Below, piece by piece: positions 7,882 through 16,998 of a DNA stretch of 64,000 bases. Every line of letters begins with the position of its first letter. Positions within the stretch are counted from its first letter, which is position 1. Made by a program: the position numbers and the translations under genes. Source of the DNA: Frankia sp. AiPs1 (GTDB taxonomy: Bacteria > Actinomycetota > Actinomycetes > Frankiales > Frankiaceae); the NCBI RefSeq assembly GCF_023716945.1, contig NZ_JAMQQF010000002.1:26630-90629 (forward strand), written 5' to 3'. Under the pieces are notes generated by a model that saw nothing but the letters and a program-made list of their open reading frames with translations, was not told the origin of the DNA and searched no databases.

Positions 7882-7932
7882 GGTTAACCAGTTGACGGCC
7901 TAGGTAACCGGTGTAACCGTTACTACGGTTAC
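7882..7932. promoter_or_regulatory. Cluster of GGTTAACC/GTAACCG palindromes, candidate CGNR operator
   Basis: Three related elements lie in the gap: the perfect 8-bp palindrome GGTTAACC (7882-7889), GGTAACC (7903-7909), and an inverted repeat GTAACCG-TTACTA-CGGTTAC (7913-7919 and 7926-7932). Spacing of about 20 bp between elements would place dimers on the same helix face. They lie 16-66 bp upstream of the CGNR start, so autoregulation is plausible. Confidence 0.5.
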
Positions 7933-8056
7933 GCCACCGGCGGGTGGCGCCAGGAGAGCAACATCCGCTCGACGACCTGACGGGTCGCACCACCGGCGAA
8001 CCCCCGGCCAGGGCCGAAGTCCACGCCGGTGCGTGTCGACGTCACGAGAAAGTGTC

Positions 8057-9460
8057 ATGATCATGTCTTTGTGCTGTGTCCCGGTGTCCGGGGCCGAAGC
8101 GGCGAGGCTGGTGCCGATCCTGCACGACGCCGAGGAGGACGACGGGCGCATCCGGGCCGCGATGCGTGATCCCGCCTGCCAGACGTACGCGGCGTTCGTC
8201 GACGAGCAGGCGGTCGGGGCGGCGGTCGTGCGCTGGGGCGAGCCGGAGCCGGCCGAGATCCTGTACCTCGCGGTCGTGGCCGGCGAGCGAGGGAACGGCT
8301 ACGGCAGGCAGATCGTCGCCGCGATACAGGCCGAGCTGCCCACCCACGGCCGGACACTCCTGGTCGGAACGGCGAACTCCGCGCTCGACAACATCGCCTT
8401 CTACCAGAGGTGCGGGTTTCGCATGCACGCGGTGAAACCCGACTACTTCGCCTACATCCAACCCCCGCTCCGCGAGCAGGGGATCGTCCTGCGCGACATG
8501 ATCGTGTTCGCCTACGACCTGGGCGTCATGCCGCCGCTGGCGTACCCGGTTGTGCTCGCTTCTCCGACCGTCGGCGAACCGCAGGCCTTAGCCCTGGAGG
8601 TCCCTGTGCCACAACGTCCTGACGGGCGGCCGCTGTTCTGCGACGTCGCCCTTGCCGAGCGTATCGAGCGGGTCGAAGCCCAGCTCATCACCGAAAGCAG
8701 CGAGGCGTCCCGCCGCCGCCGACCGGGTGCAACCGGCTTCGCCACGCCCCTTGCCGGCGGCGTGGCGAGCTATGCCGACGAGGGCTCACCGCTGAACAAG
8801 GTCGCCGGGCTCGGCTTCGCCGGAGCGCCCGAGGCGGCCGACCTCGACGAGGTCGAGCGGGCGTTCGCGGCCTGTGGCGCCCCGGTCCAGGTCGAGCTGG
8901 CCCATCTCGCCGACCCGACGGTCGGCGAGCTGCTGACCGGCCGCGGTTACCGGCTCGTGTCGTTCGAAAACGTGCTCGGCTGTGTCCTGGCCGGCCGCCC
9001 GGAACAGGCGAGGCCACCGGGCGTCGAGGTCCGGCCGAGCGGCGACGACGAGTTCGAGCTGTGGCTCGACGTCGTCGCCGACGGCTTCGCCCACCCCGAC
9101 ACGCAGGGGGTGCCCTCGCACGAGGACTTCCCGCGCGAGGTACTCGTGGACGCCGTGCGCGACATGGCGGCGGCCGGTGTCCGACGTTACCTCGCGTTGT
9201 GTGACGGATCGGTCGCCGGTGGCGCCAGCATGCGTACGGCCGACGGCGTCGCGCAGCTCACCGGCGCGGCGACGGCGCCCGCGCACCGGCGTCGCGGCGT
9301 GCAGTCGGCGCTGCTGGCAGCCCGGCTCGCCGACGCGGTCACCGCCGGCTGCGACATCGCGGTCGTCACCACCCAACCCGGCTCCACGTCCCAGCAGAAC
9401 GCGCAGCGCCAGGGATTCGACCTGCTCTACACCCGGGCCGTGCTGGTGAAGCGCACCTGA
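8057..9460 (+). CDS. Fused double GNAT N-acetyltransferase
   Basis: 467 residues from ATG 8057, with GAGAAAG 6 nt upstream; a GTG at 8033 is the alternative. Two acetyltransferase units are visible. Residues 1-150 contain ILYLAVVAGERGNGYGRQIV (the acetyl-CoA pyrophosphate loop GxGxGRQ) and end at FYQRCGFRM. Residues about 190-467 form a second GNAT unit with AATAPAHRRRGVQSALLAAR near residue 400 (R-R-G-V-Q-S loop) and a terminal QNAQRQGFDLLYTRAV. The junction around residues 170-190 (VLASPTVGEPQALALEVPVP) is a linker. The two halves are normally separate proteins, so this looks like a gene fusion. Substrate unknown. Confidence 0.8.
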   Translation: MIMSLCCVPVSGAEAARLVPILHDAEEDDGRIRAAMRDPACQTYAAFVDEQAVGAAVVRWGEPEPAEILYLAVVAGERGNGYGRQIVAAIQAELPTHGRTLLVGTANSALDNIAFYQRCGFRMHAVKPDYFAYIQPPLREQGIVLRDMIVFAYDLGVMPPLAYPVVLASPTVGEPQALALEVPVPQRPDGRPLFCDVALAERIERVEAQLITESSEASRRRRPGATGFATPLAGGVASYADEGSPLNKVAGLGFAGAPEAADLDEVERAFAACGAPVQVELAHLADPTVGELLTGRGYRLVSFENVLGCVLAGRPEQARPPGVEVRPSGDDEFELWLDVVADGFAHPDTQGVPSHEDFPREVLVDAVRDMAAAGVRRYLALCDGSVAGGASMRTADGVAQLTGAATAPAHRRRGVQSALLAARLADAVTAGCDIAVVTTQPGSTSQQNAQRQGFDLLYTRAVLVKRT

Positions 9461-9648
9461 ACAGCTGGTCGGGTGGTCCACGGACCGTCCGGGTGAGCGG
9501 TGACCCCCTCCTTCCCCATGTGCCCGCGCGTGCGAAGCGCCATCAGCCCGAAAGCGCTCCACGTTCCATGTCAGGGCGTCGGGAAACGACCACGCCACGA
9601 CCTACCCGGCCGGCGCCGTCGCGCGACGCCTGCGGCTGCCCTTGCCTG

Positions 9649-9760
9649 GTGAGGTTCATCGCGGGAGCGGAGATCGACGAGGCCCGCCTGGCCGCGATCT
9701 GCGATCGGTACGGGATCGCCGAACTCCAGCTGTTCGGCTCTCAGGCCCCCGCCACCGCAA
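9649..9760 (+). pseudogene. MNT-type nucleotidyltransferase fragment (antitoxin-like)
   Basis: From GTG 9649 the frame reads VRFIAGAEIDEARLAAICDR then YGIAELQLFGSQA. This is the N-terminus of small nucleotidyltransferases of MNT/HEPN toxin-antitoxin pairs (helix followed by GSxA). The following RGxxxxxSDxDL metal-binding stretch is absent; the sequence becomes PATAIRTGQRP. Hence it is a truncated remnant, and no HEPN partner is nearby. Confidence 0.6.
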
Positions 9761-9915
9761 TCCGCACCGGCCAGCGCCCGCTGCTCGCGACAACGCCTAT
9801 CGCCCTGTGCGGGGCGGTCCCGCGAGTAGCCCGGCTTCCTGACATGTGCTGACCATCGGGCTTCGCCATGAAGCCCCTTCACCGAGACGACCATCGTCCC
9901 GATGGAGCACACCGC

Positions 9916-10077
9916 TCAGCACACGCGGAAGCCCGCGCCGGCCAGCATGGTGATCATGTCGTTGCAATCCTTCAGGTGGTCCTGCATCAGACAGTCCCCA
10001 TGCCGTGGAGCACCGTATATTTCGGATTTGTGGTGGTAGCGGTAGGCGACGACGGCCTTGACGGCGCGGGGGCAGCG
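9916..10077 (-). pseudogene. Coding-like minus-strand fragment of unknown family
   Basis: A minus-strand frame ending at TGA 9916 reads AVKAVVAYRYHHKSEIYGAP, then RHGDCLMQDHLKDCNDMITM and LAGAGFRVC. Composition and amino-acid variety look coding, unlike the competing Arg/Pro-rich frames. No start codon with a ribosome-binding site is visible, and its upstream part would run under the kinase gene on the other strand. I interpret it as the 3' remnant of a small gene. No family recognised. Confidence 0.3.
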
Positions 10078-10123
10078 TGAAATTTCGGGGTGGCTTGCCG
10101 GCGCGGCCGCGTCCTCTGCCCGC

Positions 10124-12361
10124 GTGATCGTCGACCGGGGGCGGATAGCGGCGGCCCTTCCCGGCTACAAGCTGGGCGCGCAGCTCGGAGTCGGGGGCTT
10201 TGGTCTCGTAGTCGCGGGCCGGCATCGTCGGCTCCGACGCCAGGTCGCGATCAAGGTAGTGCCATCAGAGGCAGACGATGCATCCGCCTTCGTTGCCGAG
10301 GCCCGGCTACTCGCAGGCCTCGACCATCCGCACATCGTGCGCGTCTACGACTACCTGGAGTCCGATGGTCTCGGATTCATCGTGATGGAATTACTCGACG
10401 GCGGAACACTGACCCGGCGCCAGCAGGCGGGTATCAGCCCGCCGCAGGCGTGCGCCGTGGGCCTGGCGGTCGCCGCCGCGCTGGCGTACGTGCACGAGCG
10501 TGGAGTGCTGCACCGGGACATCAAGGCGGCCAATGTGCTGTTCGACAGCGCGGGTCTCGCGAAGGTCACCGATTTCGGGATTGCCCGACTGTTCGCCGGA
10601 AGCGGGGTAACCGGCACTGCACGCGGGGCTGGCACTCCGGCGTACATGGCGCCGGAACAGATCCGTGGTGGGCGCCTCGGCCCGACCGCCGACCTGTATG
10701 CCCTGGGGACCCTGCTCTACCAGATGCTGACCGGTGCCACCCCGTTCGACCCGTCTCTGCCGCTGCCGCAACTGTGGGCCCAGCATCTGTCCGTCGCGCC
10801 CGCGCCGCCCATCGGCACGCCCGCCCCCTTGGCCGACGTCATTCTGCGCGCTCTGGCAAAGGATCCCACCGATCGTCAGCCCGACGCCGACGCGTTCGCC
10901 CGTGACCTGGCTGCTGCAGCGGTCGACGTCTATGGGCCGCGCTGGCTGGTCTCGACCGGCCTCTCCCTACACCTGGGGGAGGAGATCCGCCGCATCGCGG
11001 CGCCCACCCTCGCTGAGCTTTCACCCTCCGTCCTGTCCGTCGCTGTGCGATCGGACTGTCTCGGAGAAACCTCCTCCTGGCAATCCACACACGCTGCAGA
11101 TCACGAGTCGGTCTCATCACCCCCACGCCCCACGCCACACCATGATCTACGGACTGTCGACCGCTCAACCTCCATCGGCGCGGGGTCGATACCGGCCCAG
11201 CGTCACAGGGGACGACACGTTCCCCGACCGCCCGCACGGCGACGGGCCCGCCAGCTTCAGATACTCGTGCCGATCACCCTGGTGCTCGTAGCCGCCATCG
11301 CGGCCGTTTTGCTGACCACCCGGGCACCAGGCCCCCCTGCCGCAGGCACAGGCCCGCGGACAACGGCCAGCTCAGCAGCCCCAGGTTCCACCCCGGCCGC
11401 CTTTCGCGGGCTCACTCTCTCCGGATTCTCCGACGCGGTGTCCTCGGTGGCGTTCTCTCCGGACGGCCACACCCTTGCCGGCGGCAGCTGGGACACAACC
11501 GTACGACTCTGGGACGTGACCCATCGCGATCAACCGGCGCCCATCGGCAAGCCCCTGACCGGGCACAGCCTTTATGTCACTTCGGTGACGTTCTCCCCAG
11601 ACGGTCGGACCTTGGCCGTCGGAGGTTGGGACAAAACAGTCCAGCTCTGGGATATGAATAATCGCAACCACCCCGAACTCCTTGGCCATCCCCTCACTGG
11701 AGCCGCTGGCCAGGTAAACTCGGTTGCCTTCTCTCCGGATGGACGGACCCTCGCCGTCGGCGGCTGGGGCCGAATGATTCAGCTGTGGGATCTTGCGGAC
11801 CGCACCCATCCCCTACCCCTCGGCCAGCTTCTGGTAGCCGGCGGCGTGGCCTCCGTCGGATTTTCGCCAGATGGCCGCACCCTGGCCGGCGGCGGCGCCG
11901 ACGGGGTCCTGCGATTGTGGGACCTGACTGATCGCACACGTCCCACGGTCCTTGGCAGGCCTCTGACCGCCGAGTTCAAGGCACTGACTGCACTGGCCTT
12001 CTCGCCCGACGGACACACTCTGGCGACCGCAGGATTCGATGACATAGCGCACCTGTGGGACCTGACCGATCGCACTCGACCGACCGACCTCGGCAAGATG
12101 CCAACCAGCAAAGGCGAATCGTCTGCCACGATCACTTTTTCTCCGAACGGACGTACGCTGGCCAGCACCGAAAGATGGGGAACCGTGCAGCTGGCGGACG
12201 CGGTCAGCCGCGCTGTGTCCGCGCCCCTGAGGGGACACTCAGACACCGTCAACTCGGTTGCGTTTTCCCCCGACGGACGGACGCTGGCCAGCGGCAGCGG
12301 AGACCGAACAATACGACTGTGGGATGTCACCGACCCAGCACGACCAGCAGCGATCGGGTAG
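10124..12361 (+). CDS. Membrane serine/threonine protein kinase with C-terminal WD40 propeller
   Basis: 745 residues from GTG 10124 (an in-frame GTG/ATG extension to 10058 exists but is Arg/Ala-rich). The kinase domain spans residues 15-275, with glycine loop LGVGGFG (21-27), Lys44 in VAIKVV, HRDIKAANVL (His130, Asp132), DFG (150-152) and YMAPEQIRGG. A Pro/Arg-rich linker and one transmembrane helix (LVPITLVLVAAIAAVLL, about 382-398) follow. Residues about 430-745 hold seven WD40 repeats, each with SVAFSPDGRTLA...LWDxxD, enough for a complete propeller. The protein should place a cytoplasmic kinase and an extracytoplasmic (or lumenal) propeller on opposite sides of the membrane. It precedes a TPR-CHAT gene in the same direction, suggesting a sensory role in that cassette. 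Confidence 0.92.
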   Translation: MIVDRGRIAAALPGYKLGAQLGVGGFGLVVAGRHRRLRRQVAIKVVPSEADDASAFVAEARLLAGLDHPHIVRVYDYLESDGLGFIVMELLDGGTLTRRQQAGISPPQACAVGLAVAAALAYVHERGVLHRDIKAANVLFDSAGLAKVTDFGIARLFAGSGVTGTARGAGTPAYMAPEQIRGGRLGPTADLYALGTLLYQMLTGATPFDPSLPLPQLWAQHLSVAPAPPIGTPAPLADVILRALAKDPTDRQPDADAFARDLAAAAVDVYGPRWLVSTGLSLHLGEEIRRIAAPTLAELSPSVLSVAVRSDCLGETSSWQSTHAADHESVSSPPRPTPHHDLRTVDRSTSIGAGSIPAQRHRGRHVPRPPARRRARQLQILVPITLVLVAAIAAVLLTTRAPGPPAAGTGPRTTASSAAPGSTPAAFRGLTLSGFSDAVSSVAFSPDGHTLAGGSWDTTVRLWDVTHRDQPAPIGKPLTGHSLYVTSVTFSPDGRTLAVGGWDKTVQLWDMNNRNHPELLGHPLTGAAGQVNSVAFSPDGRTLAVGGWGRMIQLWDLADRTHPLPLGQLLVAGGVASVGFSPDGRTLAGGGADGVLRLWDLTDRTRPTVLGRPLTAEFKALTALAFSPDGHTLATAGFDDIAHLWDLTDRTRPTDLGKMPTSKGESSATITFSPNGRTLASTERWGTVQLADAVSRAVSAPLRGHSDTVNSVAFSPDGRTLASGSGDRTIRLWDVTDPARPAAIG

Positions 12362-12747
12362 CAACCCGCGGCCGGGAGTGTCCGACTATCGGTGTATCGG
12401 TCGTGGCGGTTGGTGATGGGTTGGTGGTGGTCGGGGTCAGGCGGCCCTCGAAGGTGCTCGCCAGGGCGTTGAGGGCGGGCTTCATGCCCGCCTTCCCGCA
12501 ATGCAACAGACCCGCGGCAACCCGCCGTTCTGCCGACGCGGCCCAGCCGTCCGTGGTCCGGGTGAAGGTCAACGCCCGTGGCCGCATTCCGCGCGCGGCG
12601 GCCATCAGACCGTTCGTCCGTCGCACATCGACATGCCGCCGCAGCAGATCCCGACAGGGTTCTGGTCCGGATCCCTGCCCGTGATCGTTTGAAGGTATAG
12701 TGACTATCGCGATTGCCGATTGAGGGGGCAGCACGAACCTGCCACGG
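12362..12747. other. Intergenic region between kinase and TPR-CHAT genes
   Basis: 386 bp without a convincing gene. It contains a GC-rich hairpin (separate entry) and, near its end, TATAGT at 12696-12701 followed by a GAGGGGGC purine run at 12722-12729, which could serve as promoter and ribosome-binding site for the CHAT gene. A minus-strand open frame crosses the region, but its product shows no recognisable domain. Confidence 0.4.
12474..12492. terminator. GC-rich hairpin downstream of the kinase gene
   Basis: GGCGGGC-TTCAT-GCCCGCC forms a perfect 7-bp stem with a 5-nt loop, 113 bp after the kinase stop. No U-tract follows, as is common for actinobacterial terminators. It would separate the kinase transcript from the CHAT gene, or attenuate read-through. 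Confidence 0.4.
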
Positions 12748-15700
12748 ATGCGGAAGCGTCTTCTGCGCAGCTCCGGCCCGCGGTTGACCGAATTCGCGGC
12801 CGCCTCGAATTTCTTCGCGCCGTTCATCGAGCCAACCCGATCTCGACGCCGTTTCGGAGGAGTGCACGCCTTGTTCAGGAAGGCCCGGAACCGTTCGGCC
12901 CCCAGTCCCCAAGCCTCGGCGACCCGAGCGTTCGCTCTGCTGCGCGAGACGATGCGGACCGGTGGTGCTCGCGCGCTCAACACCGCGATCGATCTGCTCC
13001 GACAAGCCGTGGACGCCACCCCCGCCGACGACCCCGGCCGCGCCGCGATGCTGTCCGATCTCTCAGGCGCCTTACAGGTCCGGTTCGAGCGGGCCGGGCG
13101 GCTGGTTGACCTCGACGATGCGATTGAGATCGGCCGGCTGGCAGCGAACGCCGTCCCCAGGGGCCACCCTGACCGCGCCGATTACCTGTTCAACCAGGGC
13201 GTCTCCTTGGCGGCCCGCTTCGGACAGATTGGGCAGCCGAGGGATCTCGATGATGCGATAGAGGTCTACCGGCAGGCGGTCGACGCCACCCCCGCCGATC
13301 ACCCCGACCGCGGCGCGACGCTGTCGAACCTCGGCGCGGCCCTGCAGACCCGGTTCGAGCGGGTCGGGCAGCTGGCGGACCTTGAGGACGCGATCTCGGT
13401 CGGCCGGCAGGCGGCGAACGCCACCCCCCGCGATCACCCCGACCACGCCATGTGCCTGACGAACCTCGGCGCCGCCCTGCGCACCCGGTTCGAACGGCTT
13501 GAGCGGCCGGCAGACCTGAACGACGCGATCGCGGTCGGCCGGCAGGCGCTCGACGTCGCCCCCGCCGATCATCCCGGCCGCGCCGCGATGCTGTCCAACC
13601 TCGGTGTCGCACTGCAGGCCCGGTACGCGCTGGTCGGGCAGCAACGAGACCTTGACGACGCGATTGACGTCATCCGAAAGGTGGCGAACGCCACCCCTCG
13701 CGATCACCCCGACTACGCCCTGTACCTGTCGAACCTCGGGGCCGATCTGCGCACCCGGTTCGAGCGGGCCGGACAGCAGGCCGACCTCGAGGGTGCGATC
13801 GAACTCGGCCGGCAGGCGCTCGACGCGAGCCCCGCCGATCACCCGGACCGGGCCGCGATGCTGTCGAACCTCGGCGCGGCCCTGCTGACCCGGTTCGAGC
13901 GGGTCGGGCAGCTGGCGGACCTTGAGGACGCGATCGAGGTCGGTCGGCAGGCCATGAACGCCGTCCCCGGCGATCACCCCGGACGTGCGGGGTATCTGTC
14001 AAACCTCGGGATCGCCCTGCGCACGCGCTTCGAGCGCACGGGGCAGCGGAGCGACCAGGACGAGGCGATCGAGATCGGCCGGCAGGCGGTCGAGGCAACC
14101 CCTGCTGATCATCCGTATCGCGCCGCGACGTTGTCCAATCTCGGCGCCGCGCTGCAAGCCCGGTTTGAGCGGGTCGGGCAGCGGGCCGACCTGGATGATG
14201 CGGTGGAGATCGGCCGGCAGGCGGTCGCCGCCCCGCTCGGTGACGACTTCCTCCGGGCCACGGCGCGGGCCAACCTGGCAATCGCCCTGCGTCTCCGGTT
14301 CGAGTGGGCCGGGTGGGCGGCGGACCTGGACGAGGCGATCGCCGTCGGCCGGGAGGCGGTGAACGCCGTCCCCGGCGACCACCCCTTCGCGGCCGGGATC
14401 CTGTCCAACCTCGGAAACGCCCTGCGTAACCAGTACGAGCGGGCCGGGCGGGCGGCGGACCTGGACGAGGCGATCGCGGTGGGCCGGCAGGCGCTCGACG
14501 CAACTCCCACCGGTCACCCCGAACGCGCCGCGCGGCTGAGCAACCTCGGTCTCGTCCTGCGTCTTCGGTTCGAGCGGGTGGGGCGGGCGGCTGACCTGGA
14601 CGAGGCGATCGCCGTGGGCCGGGAGGCGGTGGACGCCGTCCCCGCCGACCACCCCGCCCGGGCCGCGATGCTGTCCAACTTCGGACGAGCGCTGCGCCGC
14701 CGCTTCGAGCGGGTCGGGCGGGAGACGGACCTGGACGAGGCCATCGAGGTCGGACGGCAGGCCTTCGCGGTAGCGGCGGCGTCGCCGCGGGTCCGGACGG
14801 TGGCGGCACTCGGCTGGGCGGGCGCGGCCGCGGCTGGGGGCCGGTGGCTGGACGGGGTGGCGGGATTCGAGGCGGCCGTGGAAATGCTGGGACGGTTGGC
14901 GCCGCGCAGCCTCACTCGCGCCGATCAGGAGCACCTCGTGGCTCAGGTGGGTGACCTCGGCGCTGACGCGGCGGTGTGCTGTGTGCGCGCCGGCCTGGCC
15001 GGGCACGCGGTGGAGCTGTTCGAGCAGGGGCGGGGGGTACTGCTCGGGCAGGCGTTGGACACCCGCGCAGACGTGACCGTCCTCGCCGAACAGCATCCCG
15101 ACGTCGCGACCCGGTTCGTCTCTCTGCGGGACGAGCTCGACTCGGTCGGCGAGTTCGCCGGCACTGGATACCCGACGCCACTGCCGGTCGCGCCGGGCGA
15201 TCCTCTGACCATCGAGTCGGCCGGTGCGATCCGCTCGGAGGGCCGGCGTCGGCAGACGGCGGCCGCCGCGTTCGACGGGCTGGTGAAAGAAATCCGCGAG
15301 CTACCCGGGTTCGGCGGGTTCCTCCGGCCCTCGCCGGTCGCGGACCTCCAGGCGGCGACCGACGGCGACCCGGTGGTGGTGGTCGCGGTGTCCTCGTTCG
15401 GTTCGTACGCGCTGATCGTGACCGGCGACGCCATCGAGGTGGTGCCCCTGGCCGGACTGACCCCGGAGACGGTCACCGACCGGGTCATCGCCTTCACCGA
15501 GGCGTTCGCGGCCACCACGCCAGGCGCGACGCTGGAGCAGCGGCTCGAGGACACTCTCGGCTGGCTGTGGGACAGCATCGCCGGCCCGGTGTTGACGCGG
15601 CTGGGGATCACCGGTCCGCCGGCGGCGGGCGAGCCGTGGCCGCGCCTGTGGTGGTGCACCTCGGGGCTGCTGGCGTTCCTGCCGATACACGCCGCCGGGC

Positions 15701-16446
15701 AGAGCGCCAGCCGGTTCGGCCCGAGCCCGGCGACCGTGATCGATCGGGTGATCTCGTCCTACACGCCGACGATCCGGGCGCTGGCCTATGCGCGGCGGAC
15801 GGGCCCGCCCCGCGACGGCGAGCCCGAGGGCGACGGGTACGACCGGGTCGGCGTGGGCGACGGCCGGCTGTTGGCGGTGGCGATGCCCGCGACGCCAGGC
15901 GAGGCCGATCTACCCGGCGCCGGGGATGAGGTCGAGGCGCTCCGGAAGCGGTTCGGTAGCCGGGTCGACGTCCTGACCGGGCCGGACGCGACCCGCCGAG
16001 CCGTCCTGGACGTGTTGCCCGGGGCGCGGTGGGCTCATTTCGCCTGCCACGGGACCGCTGAACTCAGCGACCCCTCGAACAGCCGGCTGCTCCTGGCCGA
16101 CCACCAGACCCGGCCGTTGACCGTGGTCGAGGTGGCCCGGCTGCGTCTGCACGACGCCGAACTGGCGTTCCTGTCCGCCTGCGAAACCGCCCGTCCCGGC
16201 GCGCGGCTGACCGACGAGGCGATCCACCTGGCTTCAGCGTTCCAACTCGCGGGCTACCGGCATGTGATCGCCACCCTGTGGCCGGTCGGCGACCGGCCCG
16301 CCGTCGAGATCGCCGCCGACATCTACGCCCGCGTGGACGCCACCGGCGACGTCGCCGGCGCCGTCCACGCAGCGACTCGCGACCTGCGTCGCCGCTGGCC
16401 TGGCCGGCCGTCGGTGTGGGCGTCCCACGTGCACGCCGGCGCCTGA
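12748..16446 (+). CDS. TPR-repeat CHAT-domain caspase-like protease
   Basis: 1232 residues. After an 87-residue N-terminal region, residues 88-672 consist of 13 tandem 45-residue tetratricopeptide-type units (consensus DHPDRAAMLSNLGAALxxRF then ER-GxxxDLDDAIxxGRQA). Residues about 680-830 are helical, and residues about 850-1232 form the CHAT domain. The catalytic pair is intact: His1101 in AHFACHG and Cys1145 in FLSACETARP, followed by LAGYRHVIATLWPVGD. CHAT proteases are clan CD peptidases whose TPR array usually senses a partner; known examples cleave effectors after activation. No signal peptide. It stands second in a same-strand cluster behind the WD40 kinase and 119 bp before a small protein and a membrane protein, which may be partner or substrate. 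The true start is uncertain: an ATG at 12748 lacks a well-spaced ribosome-binding site. Confidence 0.93.
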   Translation: MRKRLLRSSGPRLTEFAAASNFFAPFIEPTRSRRRFGGVHALFRKARNRSAPSPQASATRAFALLRETMRTGGARALNTAIDLLRQAVDATPADDPGRAAMLSDLSGALQVRFERAGRLVDLDDAIEIGRLAANAVPRGHPDRADYLFNQGVSLAARFGQIGQPRDLDDAIEVYRQAVDATPADHPDRGATLSNLGAALQTRFERVGQLADLEDAISVGRQAANATPRDHPDHAMCLTNLGAALRTRFERLERPADLNDAIAVGRQALDVAPADHPGRAAMLSNLGVALQARYALVGQQRDLDDAIDVIRKVANATPRDHPDYALYLSNLGADLRTRFERAGQQADLEGAIELGRQALDASPADHPDRAAMLSNLGAALLTRFERVGQLADLEDAIEVGRQAMNAVPGDHPGRAGYLSNLGIALRTRFERTGQRSDQDEAIEIGRQAVEATPADHPYRAATLSNLGAALQARFERVGQRADLDDAVEIGRQAVAAPLGDDFLRATARANLAIALRLRFEWAGWAADLDEAIAVGREAVNAVPGDHPFAAGILSNLGNALRNQYERAGRAADLDEAIAVGRQALDATPTGHPERAARLSNLGLVLRLRFERVGRAADLDEAIAVGREAVDAVPADHPARAAMLSNFGRALRRRFERVGRETDLDEAIEVGRQAFAVAAASPRVRTVAALGWAGAAAAGGRWLDGVAGFEAAVEMLGRLAPRSLTRADQEHLVAQVGDLGADAAVCCVRAGLAGHAVELFEQGRGVLLGQALDTRADVTVLAEQHPDVATRFVSLRDELDSVGEFAGTGYPTPLPVAPGDPLTIESAGAIRSEGRRRQTAAAAFDGLVKEIRELPGFGGFLRPSPVADLQAATDGDPVVVVAVSSFGSYALIVTGDAIEVVPLAGLTPETVTDRVIAFTEAFAATTPGATLEQRLEDTLGWLWDSIAGPVLTRLGITGPPAAGEPWPRLWWCTSGLLAFLPIHAAGQSASRFGPSPATVIDRVISSYTPTIRALAYARRTGPPRDGEPEGDGYDRVGVGDGRLLAVAMPATPGEADLPGAGDEVEALRKRFGSRVDVLTGPDATRRAVLDVLPGARWAHFACHGTAELSDPSNSRLLLADHQTRPLTVVEVARLRLHDAELAFLSACETARPGARLTDEAIHLASAFQLAGYRHVIATLWPVGDRPAVEIAADIYARVDATGDVAGAVHAATRDLRRRWPGRPSVWASHVHAGA
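13009..14763 (+). repeat. Thirteen tandem 135-bp coding repeats
   Basis: Exactly 13 in-register units of 45 codons, without gaps, encode the TPR array of the CHAT protein. Neighbouring units share long stretches (for example units 3 and 7 are nearly the same around QTRFERVGQLADLEDAI), indicating recent expansion by unequal recombination. Unit 10 is the most divergent (APLGDDFLRATARANLAIAL). Copy number is likely to vary among strains. Confidence 0.9.
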
Positions 16447-16565
16447 CCAGGCCGCTGAGGCGACGCGACGAGGAGGCTGACGGTGGTAGTGCCGTCGATG
16501 TCGAGGGCTTTGTCGGGCTGGATCATGATGGGGATGGAAAACGACGTCGACGTACGGGGGAGACC

Positions 16566-16991
16566 ATGGCCGGCGATGAAGACGGAGTGGTGGAGGCGGC
16601 TCGGGCGATCCGCCCTTACCTGGAAGCCCTGATCGGACCAGCCGCTGCGGGGGACGTGGATGCGGCGATCGTCGAGGCGTTCGCGGCCGACGCCGACGCC
16701 GACGCCTCGGCGATCGCGTCCCGGCTACGGCTCGTGCTGGACGCGGACGACGACACTGCCTGGTTCCTGGCCCAGGTACTGCACGACGCGCCCGACTACC
16801 GGCCGCCTTACGAGCAGCTCTTCATCAGCCGTGGGATCGGGGCGGCCGCCCCCGCTGGTGACCTCGCCCCGGTGGCCGCCGACCGCTACATCTGTCCGGC
16901 CGGCGACTTCGTCTGGTACCGGCCTGACCTTGGCACCTCGATCCCACCGTGCCCCACCACGGGTCACCTCCAGCCGCTGACCCGGAGCTGA
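16566..16991 (+). CDS. Small CHAT-associated protein with C-terminal CPxGDxVWYRP motif
   Basis: 141 residues from ATG 16566, preceded by GGGGGAG 4 nt upstream. Residues 1-85 are acidic and helical (VVEAARAIRPYLEALIGPAA). The C-terminus has YICPAGDFVWYRPDLGTSIP followed by PCPTTGHLQPL, in which two CP motifs and a His could bind zinc in a ribbon-like fold. I have an impression of similar tails in other actinobacterial conflict-system proteins but cannot name the family. The gene ends 7 bp before the membrane protein gene, so the two are co-transcribed and probably translationally coupled, 119 bp downstream of the CHAT protease. Confidence 0.7.
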   Translation: MAGDEDGVVEAARAIRPYLEALIGPAAAGDVDAAIVEAFAADADADASAIASRLRLVLDADDDTAWFLAQVLHDAPDYRPPYEQLFISRGIGAAAPAGDLAPVAADRYICPAGDFVWYRPDLGTSIPPCPTTGHLQPLTRS

Positions 16992-16998
16992 CCCGCCG

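Noticed and set aside
9493..9852. 119-codon frame containing the MNT motif as an intact gene
   Set aside because: Only about 33 residues match; the metal-binding SDxD part is missing and the flanks are Pro/Arg-rich.
12362..13019. 230-codon minus-strand frame as a real gene
   Set aside because: It overlaps the start of the CHAT gene, has no recognisable domain and no clear ribosome-binding site. Only its GC hairpin is listed.
13009..14763. Regular 135-bp repeats as a possible CRISPR array or satellite
   Set aside because: Units are gap-free, a multiple of three, and encode conserved TPR helices in one frame; there are no unique spacers.
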